64,000 bases of DNA from Centroberyx gerrardi (taxonomy: Eukaryota; Chordata; Actinopteri; Beryciformes; Berycidae). Below are positions 36,551 to 47,959 of the stretch, one piece after another. Within the stretch, counting starts at the first letter, position 1. Every line of letters starts with the position of its first letter. The notes under the pieces are model-generated. The model saw nothing but the letters and a program-made list of their open reading frames with translations. It did not search any database and had not been told where the DNA came from. Location: the NCBI RefSeq assembly GCF_048128805.1, contig NC_136004.1, forward strand, positions 19,747,284-19,811,283. Reading direction: 5' to 3'. Both the position numbers and the translations under genes were made by a program.

Positions 36551-39500
36551 ATGGCACCATCAGGAAAGGTAGGTGTGAACTTTAGAGTAAGCAGGTCTAC
36601 ACGTTGGACAATCCTGTATTCAGACTCTCCAGGCGGCATTAGCATTATCAGAAGATCTGATCACCTCCATTAATTTCCAATTTCACCCGGTCCTGCGCGA
36701 CAATCAGAGATTTAGTGGAGATTTTTTCCGGATTTCTATGCTGAAAAGCAATTTTTTTTTTTTTTAATTTTTTTGTATAAATGTCCAGTGCCATGTCAGT
36801 AATTTCAGCCACATTACGATTACTAGCTGGTAGGCAGTTAGATAATTACTTCTTTTTTATTATTATTATTAGGCTATTATTATGAATTAGCTTTTAATGC
36901 AAATAAGTTTTGCAGGCACACAATCTAAAGTGGCACATTGTAACAGCTAATCTTGGCCTGTTGGAATCAAAAGGTGCAGGTGTAGGCTATCCGTCATTGC
37001 GCGCAGCGCCGCTGTTTCCAGACAAGTTACAAGCGCAATATCTGGTCTTAATATTACAGCCGTTCAGATCGACTTCTGAAACTGATTGCAATGTAGACTT
37101 GCCATCAGGCCAAAAATAAATGCACAAGGTCTCTCTCCTGCATGCACCCCCTGAATTCCTTAATAAGCCCACCGGCTGGAGGGGGGGCAACCATGTGCCA
37201 TGGAGGGCAAAGAGTAACCTGCATACTTTGCCTAGCTTGCCTGTAAGCGAAAATTCATTATTTATTTGTTGTTGCTGATATGTTTTCATCATGATGTTGG
37301 CATCCCAGTGAGTAAGCCTGTGACTCATTATCACAGGGAATCTTGGAGCGTCTTAATGCTGGAGAGATCGTGATTGGAGATGGAGGTTTTGTGTTTGCCC
37401 TGGAGAAGAGGGGATATGTGAAGGCTGGTCCTTGGACCCCCGAAGCCGCTGCAGAATACCCTGAAGCTGGTGAGGACAAGCTCGTATTTTATCCAGCAAG
37501 ATGGCCTGTATCAATCCAACATCTGTTTCTCTGTGCAAATGTTCCACCTTTCCTCTTGTATTGAGTGTCCAAGTCGAGTGGATTCACAAGTATGTGACCT
37601 TTAACTATCACAGCAGTGTCTTGATAATGTGCCACTCAAGAATGTGTTTGCCTTTATGGTTTTCAGTGCGTCAGCTGCACAGGGAGTTCCTGAGGGCCGG
37701 GTCCAATGTTATGCAGACCTTCACGTTCTACGCCAGTGATGACAAACTGGAGAACAGGGGCAACAAGCTCGGTTTCACAGTAAGTTAAACGGGACGTTGC
37801 ACCTCCTCTGTAGGAACAGGACATATTAGCTGTACCTGTAACTTGGTAAACTCACTTGCCACTCCTGCATCTCATTGATTTGTATTTTGGAAAATGCTGT
37901 TTATCTTTTACTTGCATCCAGGGTTGCCTGTTTGATTCTCTCCTGCTGCTTGCATCACCCTAATTCAGTATTTCTCTGCAGGGAGCCCAGATCAACGCGG
38001 CCGCCTGCGATTTGGCCCGTGAGGTAGCCAGTGAGGGTGATGCTATGGTTGCTGGGGGCGTGTGTCAGACTCCCTCCTACCTGAGCTGCAAGAGTGAGAC
38101 AGAGGTGAAGGCCATCTTCAAGAAACAGCTGGATGTGTTCATAAAGAAGAATGTGGACTTCCTGATTGCTGAGGTACAGTGATTATAATAGACCAGGAAG
38201 GGTAAAACTCTGGCTATAAGGTTCCCTTTTTTTTTGGGGGGGGGGGGAGACTGAAACAGAGGAAAAGTAGAGTAAAAAGTAGTAAAGATGGTAAAAGTGT
38301 GTTGGAGTGGTTGGTGTTAATTGAGTTTGGCAGCACTTTCGTATTCACAAAAAACTTGCTGCCAAAGTTTATGACCACATTGACCCTAATCAATCTACTA
38401 AATTGAGATCTCTGGCCATGCATTTAAGAGAAAAAACAAATTCAGCTTCTCTTGGAGGCCGATGGATGTTCTAAAAACCCGTCTCTTAATGCAGAAAAAA
38501 AACACAATAACCCTGAAGGCTTTCTGCTGAAACGCGTTGTTTTTTCTGTAGCAATAAAAACTTTTTTTTTTTTTTTTAGAACATCTATCAGCATCCAGGA
38601 GTGGCTGAATTTGTTCTTCCTTTCTAGCTTTTCCTGGTTCATGTACTTTGATTGTATAGCAAGGTAGTGACAGTTTTAGGTTTTTTCATGCAGTTGAGAG
38701 GGAAAGGTGTTTTGACTGAATGCCAATGTCTCTCTCCTGCAGTACTTTGAGCATGTTGAGGAGGCGGAGTGGGCTGTGCAGGTGCTGAAGGAGACTGGAA
38801 AGCCTGTAGCTGCTTGCATGTGCATCGGACCAGACGGAGACATGCACGGAATCTCACCTGGAGAGTGTGCTGTCAGGCTGGTTAAAGCTGGTGGGTATAG
38901 TGTTACGCCATAGGCTAAAGGAAAAGGGGCTCAATAGATAAGTCATTTTGTCCTGGTGTGACCTCTCTGTACTGTGACTCTGCCCTTATTTTATCAAGAT
39001 GGCAAGGGCAAGATTTCCAACTTCTAGACACATGCAAATATGACATGACTCTCCTTAGTCTGCTAGTATTCATGACTGGGGCCTACAGGCTGTACTCTTT
39101 TATTATTAAAAAAAAAAAAAACTATAAATATTCATTGTCTTAATGTTAGAGACTCAAACACATGCAGGTCATGCACTTCTGAACTACAAACCCTCCCTAG
39201 GCCCACAGTAGAAGTTGTCTCTCTCGCTGGTGTATTCTCTTTGCTTATCTGTAACAGTCAGATCACACTTTCCTGTTCTTCTCTAGGTGCCCAGATTGTG
39301 GGAGTCAACTGCCACTTTGACCCCATGACCTGTGTGAAGGCAGTTAAGATGATGAAGGAGGGAGTGGAGAAGGCCGGGCTGAAGGCTCACTACATGGTGC
39401 AGCCTCTGGCCTACCACACCCCCGACTGCAGCTGTCAGGGATTCATCGATCTGCCAGAGTTCCCCTTTGGTAATGAAATACTACATTGTATTTAAACTGT

Positions 39501-40271
39501 GCTGTGGAATTCAAAAAATGCACACTATAAATGTGCTGCACATGCACATACGCCCTCTACTGGAGTACCACATGATGTATGCAGTGAGAGCACCCATTTA
39601 AAACGTGTGCATGTAAAAACGGCTCATGCAAATAAACATTGTCACCACCAGCAACTAATCTGCAATTAAATGTGTTTAAAATTCTTCTCAGGCCTGGAGC
39701 CCAGGATCCTTTCCCGCTGGGACATGCACAAGTATGCCAGAGAGGCCTATAATGTGGGCATCCGCTTCATCGGTGGCTGCTGTGGGTTCGAGCCTTACCA
39801 TATCAGGGCCGTGGCAGAGGAGCTGGCCCCCGAGAGAGGGTACCTCCCAGCAGCTTCAGAGAAGCATGGCAACTGGGGCGCTGGTCTGGAGATGCACACC
39901 AAACCCTGGGTCAGAGCCAGGTCAGTCGAAACTTTTCCCATCTGCTGAAATCTGTCAGTGAAAACCATAAAGGCTTGACTGGCACTCGCATTACATCAGT
40001 CAGATAGCAAATCTTTACTCTTTCTCAACTGTGACCCTTGGCACCCAACTGAGCATTAACTTTTATGACGTGTATCCCTCTTTTCCCTTCCAGGGCCCGT
40101 CGTGACTACTGGGAGAACCTGAGGCCGGCGTCTGGCCGTCCACAGTGTCCCTCCATGTCCGCCCCTGATGGCTGGGGTGTTACCAAGGGCCACGCTGACC
40201 TCATGCAGCAGAAAGAGGCCACCACTCAGGACCAACTCAAGGTGCTCTTTGAGAAGTCAAAGACCCACTGA
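36551..40271 (+). CDS. bhmt: Betaine-homocysteine S-methyltransferase, tandem copy 2, complete
   Basis: Coding exons: 36551-36568, 37337-37469, 37667-37779, 37982-38173, 38743-38890, 39287-39469, 39692-39920 and 40094-40271, giving 397 aa. Exon phases and six of the eight lengths are identical to copy 1, apart from a last exon 12 bases shorter. The zinc-binding cysteines ([16 protein letters not shown]) and substrate-binding blocks are intact, so it should be an active enzyme with the same reaction. The C-terminus [13 protein letters not shown] is closer to human BHMT (EQQLKELFEKQKFKSQ) than that of copy 1, so this may be the conserved-function copy. By hand count exon 6 differs from copy 1 at 1 of 183 sites (Asn to Ser), exon 5 at 15 of 148, and exon 2 at about 30 of 133. 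Introns do not align well. Whether either copy is orthologous to mammalian BHMT2 cannot be told without a tree. Confidence 0.97.
38434..38618. mobile_element. Short inverted-repeat element in bhmt copy 2 intron 4
   Basis: The left arm (38435-38477, AACAAATTCAGCTTCTCTTG...GATGTTCTAAAAA) pairs with the right arm (38573-38615, TTTTTTTAGAACATCT...GCTGAATTTGTT) over about 43 bases. The interior of about 95 bases includes CTGAAACGCGTTG. This looks like a small MITE; no target duplication was recognised. Confidence 0.65.
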
Positions 40272-40614
40272 GTCAGCCCGTCTCCTTCAGACCCAGAGAC
40301 AGAGCTGCCCTGTCGTGAAGCTACTGACACTGCACATCGAGCAGCATCTGTACACAGTGCTGCACCTACTAAACACAATGTGCCCAAAGGCAACGCATCA
40401 CCCTGTCCACCTCTGATGTGCAGCACCCATCCACATTCACATGTCACACGGGCCGGATCCTCACTTGAGATTGGCACTTTTCTGTACATCTGTTGATTGT
40501 TAAACTGTGGTTTATGTGAAGTTCTTCACAGTTCCATATGTGGTGTGTATCTCAAGTTAGGAGTCAGCTCATGTAGGCTTGGGACCTTTTCCACCCTTCT
40601 GGACCAGTTTGTTT

Positions 40615-40620
40615 AATAAA
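40615..40620 (+). other. bhmt: polyA signal of bhmt copy 2
   Basis: AATAAA lies 344 bases after the stop codon, with a second one (ATAAAATA context) about 15 bases later. Confidence 0.65.
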
Positions 40621-40639
40621 ATAAGACTTAATAAAATAT

Positions 40640-42797
40640 TGAGTGGGTCAGTTGATTATTGTGGTGTTGTAGTTTCCTGCATGCTGTGCTACCTGTGTGT
40701 GGTCTGAACTCTGAGGCAGCTCTAGCTTTCTATTAAAGAAATTGAAGCCATGTGTTGCAAAAATGTCAGAGTACTGCTTATCTTCAAAACACGGCACACA
40801 AGGTGATGAATAATGATTTGCAGCCCTTTGGTTCGGAAACCCTTCGGTTTCAGTCCAGGTAAAAACGTGCCCTCTTCTTCCTGGTGACAGGGAGTCTGGG
40901 CATGTTATGGGAGTATCTCTGCCTCTATCTCCAGTTGCCTGGTGTGCAAAGACGCACGGTCAAGTATAGTTTCCATCATGCTGCTTTCCAGACATTATCA
41001 AGACCATCAGCTGTAGGCACGTGGCCATCATGGCACTGCACACATGAACAGATTTATTAGAATAGGAAAGGACAACATTCCACAAATATGAAGAGAACCA
41101 TGAGGAACATGGGATAGCGGCACTCCAAAAATCCAGAACACATTACACAATACATTTGAATTCCACAAATATATTGGTATGTAGACATGGACCTGAGGTG
41201 TTTGTGCAAAGGTGTCATTGCAATGAGCAATGCAATGGAAAATGTTATGTCAATGTATAGAAAGCAGTTGTCAGTAAGAAACTTATGATATAAAATGTAT
41301 TCTTGGAACAGAAAAAAACACTTTCAGTGGTTAATGTCCCACTGTAGAATACAGTGGGATAGAATAAAGTGCCACTGAACCTTTGAAGAGATGCATGATC
41401 AATCTTATTCGTAATTTAGTTTATTTACTCTGCAAAGACCACATTTTAACTAGATAATCAAACACATCAACAGCCATGTGACAGTGTGCACAATATAGTT
41501 TCAGAACCTGCCATAAGAAAGTTAGGAGGACAATCCCTTGTTTAGCCCACCTTACATTCTTAACAAAGTCCAGTCTATGGCCCAAATGTCAGGGGCGGAG
41601 ATGAGGTTTATTATAGTTTATAGTAAGAATACAGAATTTCAAATTGCTTAAGATGGAGAATTAACATTACCAAGTTTTTGAAGAAATATTGTAATGAGTT
41701 AGGAATCCAGCAGATGGCGATGATGTGACTTACATGCCAAAACACCAAGAAGCGTGACCCCATTTCCAAAGAGCCTTAAAGGAAAGAGGTCAGAGCAGCT
41801 AGCACTAATCGTAACACTTCGGGAATGCATTGCAGTAGGGTTCATACACCGTGAAAACATAAAATTAGCTCAATTCTGCTTGTTTATCTTGTTGTTCTTA
41901 GATTAGAGACTTTTTTGGACAGTTTCATGGCAGTTTCCCAACGTTATCGGACGCGCATGCACCGTCACAGCGGTTGAAATGTGTTTACAGTGCGCTATGG
42001 TTTTCCGCTGGTGACACATCTCCACCTATTTAAACAGTCTCTGCTGCGTCCCTCCGCTTCTGATGGACGTGCACTGACCACGTGATCAAGTTATCCTTCG
42101 CCAACCCCCCGCTTTTTTTTTTATTCTAGGCGGAGTGAAATTAAAGACAGGTAGGCTACGTTATTCGTCTTTGCTAGCACAGCTTGTCATTGACATTTTC
42201 TGTTAACACACACACACACACACACAAACACACCGTGTTGTAGCCAAATCAAGGCTTTATGTGGTGTATAATAATGCCAGGTTTGCTGTAGCGGGCTCGG
42301 TAGCCGAATCGATCCTCGGCACCTGCTATTTTTTAATTCGATTAAGGTGTTTTATTATTCTATTCTTAGATATCCTGTCTTGAAACATAGGGGTAGCATG
42401 GCCTGAGCACTTGACCTGGCAGGACAGGACACTTGGGAACAACAGATCCACCGGCTGCCTGCCATAATCGCCAGAAAGGTACAGACATGTTTGTTCTAAA
42501 ATAAACTTCAACTTTTTTATATTGATGTACGCCTCATTGTGTAAAGTGTATGCGTTATATAGATGTATAGCCTTGCTGTATCACCTTGACAACCCGTCTG
42601 CTTTTTGATGCCTCTCATCATCGGGCTTTCACTGGGATGTTGGATGTTCCCCCTGCCCCCTTTACCGCAAACAGTATCCTATGGACCATTGCATGCTATG
42701 GTATGGACTGTTTTAAAATTACAACAGCTCCCTCTTGTGGTGTTTTTAGCAGCTGCAGTTTTTTTTTTGTACCCGGAAATAAACCTGTGAGGTCGTC
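40640..42797. other. Intergenic region between bhmt copy 2 and kgd4
   Basis: No coding exon is supported. The second half (about 41980-42500) is more G/C-rich, with a palindromic E-box CACGTG at 42079-42084, a TATTTAAA at about 42027 and donor-like CAG/GTAGGC (about 42150) and AAG/GTACAG (about 42478) sites. A noncoding first exon for kgd4 or a separate noncoding transcript is possible but not shown. Confidence 0.35.
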
Positions 42798-45373
42798 ATG
42801 GGGAGCAAAGTCAGTTCCAAAATGGCAGCTCCCACCGCCCGAATAATTCAGGTACGGTTATCAAACAGGTTCCACTTCTCAACCACAGCTGTATACTGTG
42901 CTCAAATGAACTCTGTGAACGATAATGTTGTTTATTTTTTGTCAGTAAATGTTGATGATTCATTTTGGCGTGGCTTAATTTTAGTGTCAAATCCGTTGTA
43001 CCCTTGCTAATGCCCTTGTTGTTGATGGCAAAACGTTAAATCATCCTGTTTACAGTTGATGTTGAGACTAGACCCGACAAGCCTTTTACTAACTGAAGTA
43101 ATTGTTAACGGTAAATTACATTTCTGTTGTTCTGGAATCGGCCACCACGGCAGCTTTGTTTACGAAGTATAGTTACCCAGAGTTGAAATGTACCTAAAAA
43201 TAGCTGTTCGACAATGACACCTTATTGCCATGTTATTTACTCCCTCGTCCCCTTCTACCACCCAAGACACAGAAACCTGACAGTCTCTATCGGCCAGGGT
43301 GTCACTTGTAAATTTCACCCTAGCAAACCTATAAGCATTAACATTTTTATGGGTTAAAACTACTGTCATCCTCAACTGACATGACTTGGTCTGATCTGGA
43401 TGTTGTTGTTTTCTCAGGCTGTGCGGCCTCATGCTCCTCTGATCAAGTTTCCCAACAGACATGGCATCCCCAAGCCAAACGGTGAGTATGTTAGAATGTG
43501 AATAATAGGCAGATATTTGCTTGATGTTATGACTTCCAAAAAAAATCCACCCTTAAACATGATGTAGCTTGTATTTCTGGGCCCATTTTGTTGTTTGGTG
43601 ATGTGTTTTTCATATTCCTGTGGATAACTGGCCAAACGTAGACAAGTAACTTCATGTTGAGATATTTGTAGTGCAGCTACAATGGAGTTTAATAGCAGAA
43701 CATTTTTCAGCTATCTAAAACATCAGGTGCAAGAGCTTCTTTCTAGACTCATCAATTTGCACCGATGTTCAACAGTCATACAGGTAGAAATCCATGGCAG
43801 AAGAGGCAGAGAGACCAATTTCTCCACCAACAGTAGCCTCAATAGACCAGAATGCAATGCAGCCACAGCTTGCATCTTTGCAGGTCTCTTGTCAGTAGTG
43901 TGTGAAGTACAATGCCCTTTTCAGTGGCTGTTTTGTACTTTGACCAACTGGGCACAACGCACCACAGCATTGTTCTCTCTCCAGTCCCACTTTTTCTTAA
44001 CCTGAAAAACTTACTATGCTATTGCTGTCGCTCTCTCCACCTACACACATACAGCGCAGAGGAACCCCTTCTCTGGGGGTTTTCGAAAGTCACTAACTGA
44101 AGTAGAAGTAGACAAGGCAGGTTGAGGGAAAGTGGGTACACCAAAAAAGTGAATTGAAACTCTTGGAATGCATTGAACATCACAGATTGATGATATATAA
44201 CAGTGTAAGAGTATCCGAGGGTGGATTTTTCCTTTAGCAATCCTTCTGTGAATCTACACCTAGGCTTGTCACACATTAATCAGTATATGTAAATTATTTG
44301 GGACAAACTGGAATGGGTCCGTTCTTCACAATGCTCCGAATGATGGAAAACCTGACAGTCACAGTGAGAACAGACAGCAAGCGTTGACTGAATGTCCCTC
44401 TACAGAATTTGCTTCAGGGCCTGAGCAGTTGGGTTTTTATTCATTTCTGCTTCTTGAATTGCTTTTGCCGACAGTGTTGTTCTTTCTTTCTTTCTTTTCC
44501 AGCCCAAGAGGCGTTGAAAACATTAGCAGTTAACTTTCCACAGCAGAACTCTCCCGGTTCCCCCTCGGCTGCAGCGTTTCCTCCACTATCAAGACCTGCG
44601 GGACTTGCGACCCGACTTCCCGGCACACCAGACACCCTGGCCTCGATCCATCTGCTCCCTCAGAGATACCGCAGGAGACCGCTGGCAGTGGAGGAGATAG
44701 ACTACATCCAGGTGAGGGGAGAAGCTGACTGTCTACATCCTAGACGGAGCTCAGAGCGTTTGCTGCAAAGCTAAAGAGCGGCAACTGTGTGAGGAGTGAA
44801 ACTGAGAAAAAGTACTTCAGATTTTATCCGTTGTCTGGCCAAAATGATTGCTTACATTGTTTGGTAGCATTTATCAATTGGGTTTTTGTTGATGAATTTT
44901 TCATTTAAACCCTCATCATGACCTTTGACCTATAAAACACTCACTAAGTAGTTACTACTGTTTGCCTTTGTAGGTATAGATATCATATTCTGTTTCAGTG
45001 CTCTACAAAAAGTACATACTGGTGAGATGGACTGGATCACAGCAGAGTTTCAATTTGGTTTGACATAAGAGTTTCCAGCAGGAAAACATTTGACACTGAA
45101 CAAGTTAATCATAATGGTAGAGCCTCACCTTATGTAGATATTAATGACAAATAAATATGTTTTTGCTATTCTTATGTAGGCACGGCTGGGATTTATATTC
45201 CTAGAAGTAATTACTTGGAAACATAAACCTAAATGAAGCGTTAGAAACCGTGTGCATTGCAGTGTATCGAGACATATCAATTATCTACCTTATCGATATT
45301 ATGCACCACTGACATCTTACATTTTTGTTCTTTTTATTTGATCTCTTTTCCGCAGCGTGGTGGACCAGAGTGA
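42798..45373 (+). CDS. kgd4: 2-oxoglutarate dehydrogenase subunit 4 (KGD4, formerly MRPS36), complete
   Basis: Coding exons: 42798-42851, 43418-43481, 44503-44711 and 45356-45373, giving 114 aa (human 103). The N-terminal motif ARIIQAVRPHAPLIKFPNRHGIPKPN and the C-terminal LLPQRYRRRPLAVEEIDYIQRGGPE match the human protein (VVQVVKPHTPLIRFPDR..., LPQKYRRKLVSQEEMEFIQRGGPE). The last coding exon is 18 bases and encodes only RGGPE and the stop. The protein is a mitochondrial matrix adaptor that tethers the E3 subunit to the E1-E2 core of the 2-oxoglutarate dehydrogenase complex. It was earlier listed as small ribosomal subunit protein 36. The middle linker (Ser/Pro/Ala-rich, about residues 48-85) is longer than in mammals and poorly conserved, as expected. 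An ATG nine codons in (42822) is an alternative start. Intron 2 carries a 700-bp DNA repeat. Convergent with the pdxp-like gene. Confidence 0.95.
43535..44236. mobile_element. Dispersed repeat, copy B, with terminal inverted repeats (kgd4 intron 2)
   Basis: The left end AAAAATCCACCCTT (about 43541-43554) and the right end AGGGTGGATTTTTCC (about 44218-44232) are inverted repeats of about 14 bases. The interior matches copy A at 19581-20165 in several long blocks. There is no coding capacity. It is a MITE of about 700 bp making up two thirds of the intron. The target duplication is not clear, so the superfamily is left open. Confidence 0.8.
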
Positions 45374-45495
45374 CACACAGCGACTCAATGAACACAACCA
45401 AAGTCCTTATCTGTGGAAATCAGTACGTGTCTTTGCTTAATCCTGTTCCTCAGCACAAGAGGACCTACTGCCACACCACATCAGGCATTATCTAG

Positions 45496-45501
45496 AATAA
45501 A
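45496..45501 (+). other. kgd4: polyA signal of kgd4
   Basis: AATAAA lies 123 bases after the stop. A second candidate is at 45919-45924 (AATAAATTG), so alternative 3' ends are possible. Confidence 0.5.
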
Positions 45502-45949
45502 GAATTACATTATTCATGTTGAAGATGTACATATGAAGTTTATTTTTAAACATTGTGTAGATGTTATGCTTGATTGTACTGTATCTTGATATTAAGGGAC
45601 ATCTTCACTGCACTCTGTGTTGTATTGGACACAGCAAAGCCATCCCAATAGCTTCTTGATTGTTATTTATAAGCAAAGCAACCATGCACTTCATATGTCT
45701 TCTGTTTTCAAACCTTGACCGTTGATAGGATTACTTTGACAAACATTATACCAGCACAGCACAACATTGTTCTCTGCTTTTTGTTTTGTGTCACTCAATT
45801 TGTCTTTGTACTTCACTTGTGAAGTCACTGTACGCAGATACAAGGGCCAGGCTGGAGCGCATAAAAGATGGAAGAAATTTACCCGAAGGTCCCTTTTCCT
45901 TTTTATGGCTTCCAGTGCAATAAATTGACTACTCTGTCTTGTGGAGTGT

Positions 45950-47138
45950 GGGGCTGAACAGGGCTGCAGGGATGCGAGATATCAAGCTACAATAGATACT
46001 GAGTGGAATGGTATTGAGTTCATGTGAACTACTGGGTTTGAATGATTAAAAGGCTCTTATAATTTACTGTGTTGTTCTTCATGTCACACCTGATATAGAC
46101 ATCCATGTGATGCTTGATGTAGACCGACAGGTAGAAGACCAGCACAATTTTATAATAACTGGACATGATTGTCTTCAACAGATGAATCAGACCACATTTC
46201 CAATTAATTTCAGGTATTTATTGTACCTACCGAGTTGCTGACATGCAGTATATGGTAAACATTAACAACAGAAATTTCACAATAGTGCAGTATGACTGGC
46301 CACCATGAATGTGTTCTAACAGTGGGAATTCAGAACCGATTTTCATTACCTAGAACAATATTGGCACAAGTAGTACAGCATTACAGACACAAGACAAAGG
46401 CCAAAAGAAACTATGCATTGGCTGTCTGACAGGCAGATTGTCTTAGTCTCTACTACAACTGTAAAAAGCTCACCCAGATTTCATGTTTTGTTTTTTTTCT
46501 CTTATTGCCATTATTACGATTCTTAAGGAAAAGTCTCACACCCAGTCAAACACGTATAAGAGAAAATAATTCTCAACAAGTTCTTTTCTGCCTTTTGGCA
46601 ATGGGTGAGCAGCCAGGTCTGAAACACATCATGGACTGATAAATGGCATGACAGAACAATTCACTGCTTTACAAAAATACCTTTGAATATGCAAAGCCTA
46701 ATATCAAACACAACCTATAAACTCGTTACGAACAGGAAAATGCAATATATTCATAGGAACACAAACGGTAACGAGGGCCTGTCTAAAGTCACAACTGGGC
46801 ACAACACTAGAAGCAATACTGAGGTATTATTATGCACTGGGATACTCTGAAATCTTGTGTGGAATATTCTGTCCTAGGTGTGTCCTGTTCACAAAATAAG
46901 TGGACAATAAAATAACACACCACCCAATACCCTTACTAAGTCAATATCTTAAAATACATGGGGCATTCAGTTACATAAACAGCGCCATGTTATGGGGAAA
47001 CAGAAACAGCATCCCTTTCGATTCTGATAGCCTTGGATGAGATTGTGCTTTTTGCAAATACAGGAACAACCATTGCACTTAGAATGTAATAGAAGTAATC
47101 TAATGTTCCATACAAGAAGCAACAGCGACACTAATCAG
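45950..47138 (-). other. Likely pdxp-like 3' UTR and convergent intergenic sequence
   Basis: No coding exon seen. On the minus strand AATAAA at 46222-46217 would end a pdxp-like 3' UTR of about 920 bases. Otherwise this is AT-rich sequence without recognised repeats. Confidence 0.35.
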
Positions 47139-47556
47139 TTAGTCCAGTTCCTCAAAAGCAGGCAGGAAGTCTGCGATGGTGTCCACCACGTAGTCGGGCA
47201 CCAATCTCTGTTTACTGGAGTGCTCACTGTCTCTGTACTCCTGGGCCTCCTCCATCTGAGACACACCGGTCAGGGTGAGCATGGTTTCCAGGCCGCAGTT
47301 CGACCCGAACAGCATGTCCGTCTCCAGGCGGTCCCCCACCATCAGGCACTGGGCCGGGTCCACCCCGCTGAACTGGCTGGAGATGCACTCGAACATGAAG
47401 CGGCTGGGCTTGCCGATCACGGTGGCCTTGCGACCCGAGGCCACCTCCAGGGCCGCAGTGAGGCACCCAGAACCTGTCAGAGAGGGGAGAGGGGAACGGG
47501 CAGGTGGTGGGTGGCAAGCTGGATTCAAGTTAATGCGAGTGACATGACACCCCACC

Positions 47557-47587
<31 letters not shown>

Positions 47588-47923
47588 TCCTGTACTTCTA
47601 TCTTTGTGAGAACCAATCTTCAGAGTGAGGACATTGTTAAGAAGTGAGTCCTCACTTCTTCAAGGGGCTATTTTAGGGTTAGGACTTGGTTTTAGGGTTA
47701 AGATTAGAATTCGGATTAGGTTAAGGTTAGGGTAAGGGTTAAGGTTAGGGGATAGGGAATTAATCTAGTCAATGGATGGTCCTCATCAGGATAGAAGTAC
47801 AAGAATGTGTGTGTGTGTAAGTGAAAGAGAGAGAATGGATTCCATTTTGAACATTATTTACTACTGTAGGGACTACTGATAGTGGTGGAGGGTCGCAGCA
47901 ACCCAGATCCTCCACTATCCTCC

Positions 47924-47959
<36 letters not shown>

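Noticed and set aside
41593-41602. CAGGGGCGGA resembling the hAT terminus at 29651
   Set aside because: Only about 11 bases agree. No matching right end or target duplication was found nearby.
47680-47752. Interstitial telomere array
   Set aside because: The TTAGGG-like words are degenerate and enclosed by the inverted ends of a MITE, so they belong to the element rather than to a fused telomere.
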